Part shown: one piece after another, positions 7,087 through 11,103 of the stretch
How positions within the stretch are numbered: position 1 is the first letter of the stretch
How the letters are laid out: each line of letters begins with the position of its first letter
From: Flavobacteriales bacterium
Lineage (GTDB): Bacteria; Bacteroidota; Bacteroidia; Flavobacteriales_D; CANHHI01
Assembly (NCBI GenBank): GCA_947460225.1
Contig: CANHHI010000042.1
Location: 1 to 11,103 of the forward strand
Direction: 5' to 3'
Length of the DNA stretch: 11,103 nt
Notes under the pieces: generated by a model
What the model was told of the DNA's origin: nothing
Seen by the model: the letters and a program-made list of their open reading frames with translations, nothing else
Database searches by the model: none
Position numbers and translations under genes: made by a program

Positions 7087-7900
7087 GTATCCCATAGTTT
7101 TATCCATAGCAGGCTCAGATAGCGGTGGTTGTGCTGGCATACAAGCAGACATCAAAACCATTTCCGCTTTGGGTTGTTTTGCCACAACTGCCATTACCGC
7201 CATTACTGCGCAAAACACGCAAGGTGTGCAAGCTGTGCAGGGTATGGACGCAAGTTTGGTGCAGGCACAGATTTTTTCCATAGCCAGCGATATGTACGTA
7301 GATGCCGTAAAAATTGGCATGTTACACGATGCTGCGCTTATTCAAACAGTGGCAGAAACTTTAAAAACACTGCGCTTATTTCCCATTGTGCTAGACCCTG
7401 TCATGGTTTCCAGCAGTGGAGATACGCTTTTAGAACCTAGTGCAGTGGAGGCTTTAAAAAAACATTTGTTTCCAATGGCGACTATTGTAACGCCCAACTT
7501 AGACGAAGCCTCTTTTTTATTGCAAAGACCAATCACCCAGCGCAGTCAAATGAAAGATGCAGCAAAAGAACTCTTGCAATACGGCTCTCGCTATGTGCTT
7601 TTAAAAGGTGGGCACCTCAAAAAAAACACCAAAATAAAAGATGTATTGGTGTCTCAGAACGAAGCCTTAACCATAGACAACGTATATCTAAACACCAAAA
7701 ACACGCATGGTACGGGTTGTTCTTTGTCTGCGGCAATTGCCAGCTTTTTGGCATTGGGTTCAACCGTTCCAGATGCGGTGCAACAGGCAACGCAATACCT
7801 GCACAGCGCCATTTTGGCGGGTGCAGAGGTGCAAACAGGCAAGGGCAATGGTCCCATCAATCACTTTTTTAATCCTCAACCACTTCATATTATACCATGA
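7079..7900 (+). CDS. thiD: Hydroxymethylpyrimidine/phosphomethylpyrimidine kinase ThiD
   Basis: Ribokinase-fold enzyme that phosphorylates HMP twice to HMP-PP, the pyrimidine partner for ThiE. It has 273 residues, and all family motifs are visible: SIAGSDSGGCAGIQAD at 9-24 (HMP site), VLDPVMVSSSG at 104-114, TPNLDEA at 138-144, KGGH at 176-179, and NTHGTGCSLSAAIA at 208-221 with Cys214, equivalent to the active-site Cys of E. coli ThiD. GNGPINHFF (257-265) is the usual C-terminal block. It overlaps thiE by 8 nt and tenA by 4 nt. There is no fusion to ThiE or TenA, although such fusions are common elsewhere. Confidence 0.96.
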   Translation: MSRYPIVLSIAGSDSGGCAGIQADIKTISALGCFATTAITAITAQNTQGVQAVQGMDASLVQAQIFSIASDMYVDAVKIGMLHDAALIQTVAETLKTLRLFPIVLDPVMVSSSGDTLLEPSAVEALKKHLFPMATIVTPNLDEASFLLQRPITQRSQMKDAAKELLQYGSRYVLLKGGHLKKNTKIKDVLVSQNEALTIDNVYLNTKNTHGTGCSLSAAIASFLALGSTVPDAVQQATQYLHSAILAGAEVQTGKGNGPINHFFNPQPLHIIP

Positions 7901-8556
7901 AATTTACCGATAAACTTTGGCAAGGTGCGCAAAGCCAGTATGCGCAAATCATCAATATGCCCTTCAATCAAGAATTGATGAAAGGCACTTTGGATTTGGA
8001 TAGATTTAAAAATTACATTGCACAAGATTTTTTATACTTGGAAGATTATGCAAAATGCTGGTCTTTGATAATTAGTAAAGCAAAAGATAAACAAGCTATT
8101 CAATTATTTACTAACTTTGTATCGGATTCTTTAATCGCAGAAAAGAGTGTAGAACAAATGTACATCAACAAGTACGGCATAGAGATGCAAAAAGTAGAGA
8201 AAAACCCAGCGTGTTTTGCCTACACCAACTATTTGTTGAGTACCTGCGCATTGGCGAGCTACGAAGAGGCTTTGGCGGCGATGCTTCCTTGTCCTTGGGT
8301 GTATCAGCAAGTGGGTTTGTACATGCAAAAAAACACGCCTGCCAAAAAAAATAATCCATATCAAGCATGGATAAACACCTACGCAGACCCCAGTTATGAC
8401 GGGCAAATCCAACAATATTTGGATATAGTCAATACACTGGCAGAGGAAACAGGTGAAAAAACTAGAAAAGCCATGCAAAACGCTTTTATGTGGAGCACAC
8501 GCTTGGAGTATATGTTTTGGGACTCTGCGTATTATTTGGCGACTTGGAAAATATAA
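7897..8556 (+). CDS. tenA: TenA aminopyrimidine aminohydrolase / thiaminase II
   Basis: TenA-family, all-helical protein of 219 residues. These enzymes deaminate aminomethyl-pyrimidine from degraded thiamin to HMP, so ThiD can reuse it, and can also split thiamin. The residues known from B. subtilis TenA are present: Asp44 and Tyr47 (QDFLYLEDY), the nucleophile Cys132 in LPCPWVYQQVG (131-140), Tyr162, and Glu204 in RLEYMFWD. It is thus the catalytic TenA_C type. Its ATG overlaps the thiD stop as ATGA, which makes it the last gene of a four-gene thiamin salvage block. Confidence 0.94.
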   Translation: MKFTDKLWQGAQSQYAQIINMPFNQELMKGTLDLDRFKNYIAQDFLYLEDYAKCWSLIISKAKDKQAIQLFTNFVSDSLIAEKSVEQMYINKYGIEMQKVEKNPACFAYTNYLLSTCALASYEEALAAMLPCPWVYQQVGLYMQKNTPAKKNNPYQAWINTYADPSYDGQIQQYLDIVNTLAEETGEKTRKAMQNAFMWSTRLEYMFWDSAYYLATWKI

Positions 8557-8581
8557 TAAAACAACAAAAAAACCGATAAAC

Positions 8582-9331
8582 ATGAAACTAACCTTGAAAA
8601 TTTGGCGACAAAAAAATGCCGAGCAAGCGGGAAAACTGGTTGAATACCCTGTAACAGATGTTTCTCCAGATATGTCTTTTTTGGAAATGCTAGACGTACT
8701 CAATGAACAATTGATAGAAAAAGGAGAGGAGCCCATTGCTTTTGACCACGATTGCCGTGAGGGCATTTGTGGCATGTGTTCGCTCTACATCAATGGCGAG
8801 GCGCATGGACCAGGCAGAGGCATTACCACTTGCCAATTGCACATGCGTGAGTTCAAAGATGGCGAAACCATTTACATAGAGCCTTGGCGTGCGAGTGCTT
8901 TCCCAATCATCAAAGATTTGGTGGTGGATAGAACCGCTTTTGATAGAATTATTCAAGCGGGCGGTTATGTTTCCGTGAACACTTCGGGAAATACCATAGA
9001 CGCAAACGCCATTTTAATACCCAAACCCGATGCAGACAAAGCCTTTGAGGCGGCGGCTTGTATAGGTTGTGGTGCTTGTGTGGCAACTTGTAAAAATGCT
9101 TCGGCAATGCTTTTTGTATCTGCAAAAGTGTCGCAATTGGCTTTGTTGCCACAAGGAAAAGTGGAAGCTGCGGAGCGTGTGCAAAACATGGTGCGTCAAA
9201 TGGATTTGGAAGGCTTTGGCAATTGCACCAACACAGGCGCATGTGAAGTAGAATGCCCCAAAGGCATTTCTTTGGATAACATTGCCCGCATGAACAGAGA
9301 ATACTTGTCTGCAACTTTAATGGCTGAATAA
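8582..9331 (+). CDS. sdhB: Succinate dehydrogenase/fumarate reductase iron-sulfur subunit
   Basis: Electron-transfer subunit of complex II, between flavoprotein SdhA and the menaquinone-binding membrane anchor. Of 249 residues, all cluster ligands are visible: [2Fe-2S] C58, C63, C66, C84; [4Fe-4S] C160, C163, C166, C225; [3Fe-4S] C170, C215, C221. The start at 8582 gives MKLTLKIWRQ, the normal first beta strand; an ATG at 8453 in the same frame lies inside tenA and would add 43 unrelated residues. It follows tenA by 25 nt and its stop overlaps the next start by 1 nt (TAATG). Oddly, sdhA and sdhC are not beside it, whereas Bacteroidota usually have sdhC-sdhA-sdhB. Family is sure; which complex it serves is inferred. 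Confidence 0.95.
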   Translation: MKLTLKIWRQKNAEQAGKLVEYPVTDVSPDMSFLEMLDVLNEQLIEKGEEPIAFDHDCREGICGMCSLYINGEAHGPGRGITTCQLHMREFKDGETIYIEPWRASAFPIIKDLVVDRTAFDRIIQAGGYVSVNTSGNTIDANAILIPKPDADKAFEAAACIGCGACVATCKNASAMLFVSAKVSQLALLPQGKVEAAERVQNMVRQMDLEGFGNCTNTGACEVECPKGISLDNIARMNREYLSATLMAE

Positions 9332-9765
9332 TGTCAGTAGATAAAAAAACAATATTAGATGCTTTGCAAGCCACTCGTGCAAATACTTTGGTTGAACACT
9401 TGGGTATTTCTTTTACAGATGCAGGGGAGGGTTTCGTAGAAGCCACCATGCCTGTGGACAACAGAACCAAACAGGTTTTGGGTTACGTGCATGGCGGTGC
9501 TTCGGCAGCATTGGCGGAAACGGTGGGCAGTGTGGGTTCTTGGCTTTTGATAGATAGAGAAAAATACTATTCTGTCGGCACGGAACTCAGCGTGAGTCAT
9601 TTGCGCAGTGCCACCTCGGGTTTGGTGAAGGCGCGTGCTGAAATTGTATATTTGGGCAAAACTTCCCATGTTTGGGACATCAAAATCACAGACGAGCGTG
9701 GTAAACTCACCTGCACAGGCAGATTGACGACCCGTGTTTTAGAGAGAACCAATCTAAGCAAATAA
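9331..9765 (+). CDS. Hotdog-fold thioesterase, PaaI/MenI-like
   Basis: Single hotdog domain, 144 residues, probably a cytoplasmic acyl-CoA thioesterase. It closely matches the pattern of E. coli YdiI/MenI (1,4-dihydroxy-2-naphthoyl-CoA hydrolase of menaquinone synthesis): Gln48, His54 in GYVHGGAS and catalytic Glu63 in LAETVGS fall at the positions known for YdiI. A role in menaquinone synthesis would fit its coupling to sdhB (1-nt TAATG overlap), since Bacteroidota complex II uses menaquinone. Phenylacetyl-CoA thioesterase (PaaI) or a general housekeeping thioesterase is the alternative. I leave the symbol blank because the CoA substrate cannot be read from the motifs. Confidence 0.88.
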   Translation: MSVDKKTILDALQATRANTLVEHLGISFTDAGEGFVEATMPVDNRTKQVLGYVHGGASAALAETVGSVGSWLLIDREKYYSVGTELSVSHLRSATSGLVKARAEIVYLGKTSHVWDIKITDERGKLTCTGRLTTRVLERTNLSK

Positions 9766-9776
9766 ACATTTTGCGC

Positions 9777-9917
9777 ATGAAAAATTATCTTTATCAACAA
9801 AGAAGATTTTTGGTTATTCTAGTGGGTATTGTCGCACTGAATGCGTATTATGGATTTGATGCGAGATTTACGATAATGAACCTGTTGTGGGTGGCTATCA
9901 ACATCATTAAACTATGA
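9777..9917 (+). CDS. Small membrane protein of 46 residues, unknown function
   Basis: ATG at 9777 opens a 46-codon frame ending in TGA at 9915-9917. It has a basic N-terminus (MKNYLYQQRRF), one clear hydrophobic segment (FLVILVGIVALNAYYGF, about 11-27) and a second hydrophobic stretch (about 31-45), suggesting one or two membrane helices with the N-terminus inside. I do not recognise it. Two facts argue that it is translated: it begins 11 nt after the thioesterase stop, filling what would otherwise be a 148-nt hole in a packed operon, and its stop overlaps the arsC start as ATGA, the same junction type as thiD-tenA. Its size means many gene callers would miss it. Confidence 0.65.
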   Translation: MKNYLYQQRRFLVILVGIVALNAYYGFDARFTIMNLLWVAINIIKL

Positions 9918-10327
9918 AAAAAGTTTTGGTGCTTTGCACAGGCAACAGTTGCAGAAGTCAAATGGCAGAGGCTTATTTGCGTTATTTTGCAAAAGATAAG
10001 GCGCAAATTTGGAGTGCAGGCGTTGATACACATGGCGTGAACAAAACAGCTATTGCCATGATGCAAGAAGATGGCATAGACATAGCTAGCCATACTTCAA
10101 ATCATATAGATGAATATCAGGGAATAGATTTTGATTTTGTGATTACAGTTTGTGATAATGCCCAAGAGCGTTGCCCTTATTTTCCCAATCAAGCGAAAAA
10201 AATACACCAGAATTTTGAAGACCCAAGTAAGGTGATAGGTTCAGAGCAAGAGGTTTTGCTTTCATTTAGAAAGGTTAGACAAAATATTAAAAACTTTTGC
10301 AAACAGTTTGTTGAAGAACATTTATAA
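9914..10327 (+). CDS. arsC: Arsenate reductase ArsC, thioredoxin-coupled (LMW-PTPase fold)
   Basis: Protein of 137 residues with the low-molecular-weight tyrosine phosphatase P-loop CTGNSCRS (8-15). Catalytic residues match Staphylococcus aureus ArsC with a constant offset of two: Cys8, Cys13, Arg14, redox cysteines Cys80 and Cys87 (VCDNAQERCPYFP), and Asp103 in the NFEDPS motif. The enzyme reduces arsenate to arsenite through a Cys8-Cys80-Cys87 relay recycled by thioredoxin. No arsR, arsB/acr3 or arsM is adjacent in the window; it instead ends the thi-sdhB array, coupled to the small membrane protein. Having all three cysteines favours reductase over phosphatase. Confidence 0.9.
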   Translation: MKKVLVLCTGNSCRSQMAEAYLRYFAKDKAQIWSAGVDTHGVNKTAIAMMQEDGIDIASHTSNHIDEYQGIDFDFVITVCDNAQERCPYFPNQAKKIHQNFEDPSKVIGSEQEVLLSFRKVRQNIKNFCKQFVEEHL

Positions 10328-10347
10328 AAAACAAGTATAGCCAATAA

Positions 10348-10371
10348 AAACCCAGCCACAAGGCTGGGTTT
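10348..10371 (+). terminator. Hairpin terminator after arsC, possibly bidirectional
   Basis: A perfect 10-bp stem (AAACCCAGCC at 10348-10357 with GGCTGGGTTT at 10362-10371) has an ACAA loop, 20 nt after the arsC stop. The plus-strand T-tail is short (three T); on the minus strand five T follow, so it can also stop transcription arriving from the right. Confidence 0.7.
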
Positions 10372-10475
10372 CTGCATCAGAGATGCTTTTAATCTGCTTT
10401 CGGCAGGCGATGCTAGGGTAATCTTGCCTGCGCTGCTGCGGGAGCACGCCAATTTTCTCAGCGAACGGGCGTAAA

Positions 10476-10520
10476 AATTTTTCGGTCAGCGAACAAAGTG
10501 AGCCCCGAGACCGAAAAATT
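10476..10520. repeat. 12-bp perfect inverted repeat with 21-nt loop
   Basis: AATTTTTCGGTC (10476-10487) pairs fully with GACCGAAAAATT (10509-10520). The loop holds a second copy of a TCAGCGAAC word that also occurs upstream (10458-10466), which suggests a duplicated unit. It is the longest stem of the island. Confidence 0.7.
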
Positions 10521-10646
10521 AGCGCGACATCAGTGATGCTTTTAATCCGTGCTACGCACGGGCAATATAGCCCGCAAAGCGGAATAATTGCAGGCTTGCC
10601 TGCCTTTTGTAGCTCTTGACAATAGAACAAGAAAAAAAACGTTTAT

Positions 10647-10668
10647 GGGCAATTGCAAGGGTTCGCCC
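10647..10668. repeat. REP-like GGGC...GCCC hairpin
   Basis: GGGCAA (10647-10652) faces TTCGCCC (10662-10668) with one bulged base. On the minus strand it reads GGGCGAACCC...TTGCCC, resembling the intergenic (GTAG)GGGCGAAC...GTTCGCCC repeats seen in many bacterial genomes. It lies 31 nt from a second hairpin of similar style at 10700-10721. Confidence 0.45.
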
Positions 10669-10693
10669 ACCATATTTTTGTATTTTAGATAAT

Positions 10694-10721
10694 AAAAAAG
10701 GGCAGACATATAAGTCTGCCC
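10694..10721 (-). terminator. Intrinsic terminator for pepP
   Basis: On the minus strand GGGCAGAC (10714-10721) and GTCTGCCC (10700-10707) form a perfect 8-bp stem with a 6-nt loop, followed by six T (10694-10699). It lies 46 nt after the pepP stop. The preceding minus-strand bases read GTAGG, so the terminator also fits the GTAGGGGC... intergenic repeat style and may be a repeat recruited as a terminator. Confidence 0.8.
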
Positions 10722-10767
10722 CTACGTTTTGCGTGTGCCTTGCCTGCCGAAGGCAGATTAAAACAGG

Positions 10768-11103
10768 CTATGCCTGCATTAAAGCCTCAATTTCTTCTAT
10801 TTCTATGGGAATGTTGCGCATCAAATTAAAAGGCGCACCTTTTTCTTGCACCACCACATTGTCCTCCAAACGAATGCCCAAGCCTTCTTCCACAATATAA
10901 ATACCAGGTTCTACGGTAAAAACCATGCCAGTTTGCACTTTTTCCGTCCATAAACCCACATCATGCACGTCCAAACCCAAAAAATGCGAAGTGCCGTGCA
11001 TAAAATACTTGCGGTAAGCAGGATTTTTAGGGTCTTGTGTGCGCACATCGTCTGTGCTTATCAAGCCCAGTTTCAATAACTCTTCTTGCATGATTTCGCC
11101 CAC
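10768..11103 (-). CDS. pepP: Aminopeptidase P (Xaa-Pro aminopeptidase), C-terminal part (partial)
   Basis: The last 112 codons of an M24B metallopeptidase that removes N-terminal residues before proline in the cytoplasm; the gene runs off the right edge and the first visible codon (Val) is not its start. Visible in the fragment: HGTSHFLGLDVHDVG (36-50) with the metal/substrate His residues, VFTVEPGIYI (61-70) with a metal-binding Glu, and GIRLEDNVVV (76-85) with the last metal-binding Glu. The tail NLMRNIPIEIEEIEALM is typical of PepP. The final codons and the TAG stop (10768-10770) lie in a CAGGC-TAT-GCCTG palindrome that belongs to the neighbouring repeat island, so the C-terminal end may have been remodelled by the repeat. 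Confidence 0.92.
   Translation of the reverse strand: MGEIMQEELLKLGLISTDDVRTQDPKNPAYRKYFMHGTSHFLGLDVHDVGLWTEKVQTGMVFTVEPGIYIVEEGLGIRLEDNVVVQEKGAPFNLMRNIPIEIEEIEALMQA

Larger units (their letters stand above)
10372..10767. repeat. Gene-free island of hairpins and diverged repeats
   Basis: No credible gene lies here. The stretch holds a 22-nt direct repeat (10375-10396 and 10528-10549, 20 of 22 identical), a 22-nt inverted repeat (10387-10408 against 10742-10763, one mismatch), a 12-bp stem (10476-10487 with 10509-10520), and compact hairpins at 10547-10561, 10572-10582 and 10590-10603. The hexamer GCAGGC or its complement GCCTGC occurs six times (10403, 10426, 10590, 10598, 10742, 10772, the last just inside pepP). 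This looks like a cluster of REP-like or other small mobile intergenic repeats, probably repeated elsewhere in the genome. A structured RNA is the alternative. Confidence 0.7.

Noticed and set aside
8453..8581. An upstream ATG at 8453 that would lengthen SdhB by 43 residues
   Set aside because: The added stretch is tenA coding sequence in another frame and has no similarity to SdhB; the ATG at 8582 gives the standard N-terminus.
8131..8775. Minus-strand open frame of 214 codons opposite tenA and sdhB
   Set aside because: It lies antisense to two genes with full catalytic motifs. The composition is a shadow of their codons.
10322..10630. Minus-strand open frame of 102 codons across the repeat island
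   Set aside because: It consists almost wholly of hairpins and repeats and overlaps the arsC 3' end and a terminator. It looks like a by-product of the repeat.
10372..10767. CRISPR array or integron attC cluster
   Set aside because: Repeats are not evenly spaced and spacers are not unique units. No GTTRRRY-type core sites or cas/integrase genes are visible.
10616..10900. Plus-strand open frame of 94 codons
   Set aside because: It spans the terminator hairpin and then runs antisense to conserved pepP codons. No domain is seen.

Overview
The window looks like a piece of a Bacteroidota chromosome, AT-rich and with short intergenic gaps. Three things point to that phylum: promoter candidates of the TTTG-N19/20-TAnnTTTG type (best at 3440-3470 and 4426-4457), few recognisable Shine-Dalgarno sequences, and a large Thr/Ser/Asn-rich secreted protein of the kind often exported by the type IX system. 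I cannot place it below phylum.

Layout. Positions 1-1687 (minus) hold the N-terminal 560 or so residues of a large secreted protein that runs off the left edge. Its open frame has a clear signal peptide but no ATG, GTG or TTG start. Next is a two-gene minus-strand operon: a nucleoside hydrolase (3432-2485) and, overlapping it by ATGA, a YhhQ-type queuosine-precursor transporter (2488-1757). Together they look like a queuosine/queuine salvage pair. Divergent from it on the plus strand are an MscS-type mechanosensitive channel (3541-4425) and an exported TPR protein (4480-5565), which ends in a clear intrinsic terminator.

The centre (5673-10327) is a tightly packed plus-strand array of eight genes: thiM, thiE, thiD and tenA (thiamin salvage), then sdhB (iron-sulfur subunit of succinate:quinone reductase), a MenI/PaaI-like hotdog thioesterase, a 46-residue membrane protein at 9777-9917, and a thioredoxin-type arsC. 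Gaps are 25 nt or less, most junctions overlap, and a hairpin terminator follows arsC, so one long transcript is plausible. The thiamin block has the kinases for both precursors, the coupling enzyme and the thiamin-degradation salvage enzyme. It has no de novo genes (thiC, thiG) and no visible TPP riboswitch. sdhB stands here without sdhA or sdhC.

Positions 10328-10767 carry no credible gene. They are a dense island of hairpins and diverged direct/inverted repeats. One hairpin serves as terminator for the minus-strand aminopeptidase P gene whose C-terminus fills 10768-11103, and that gene's stop codon falls inside a repeat palindrome.

The points most worth following up are the queuosine-salvage pair (whose hydrolase has Asn where the classical His general acid sits), the unannotated small membrane protein, the orphan sdhB, the repeat island, and the missing start codon of the secreted protein.
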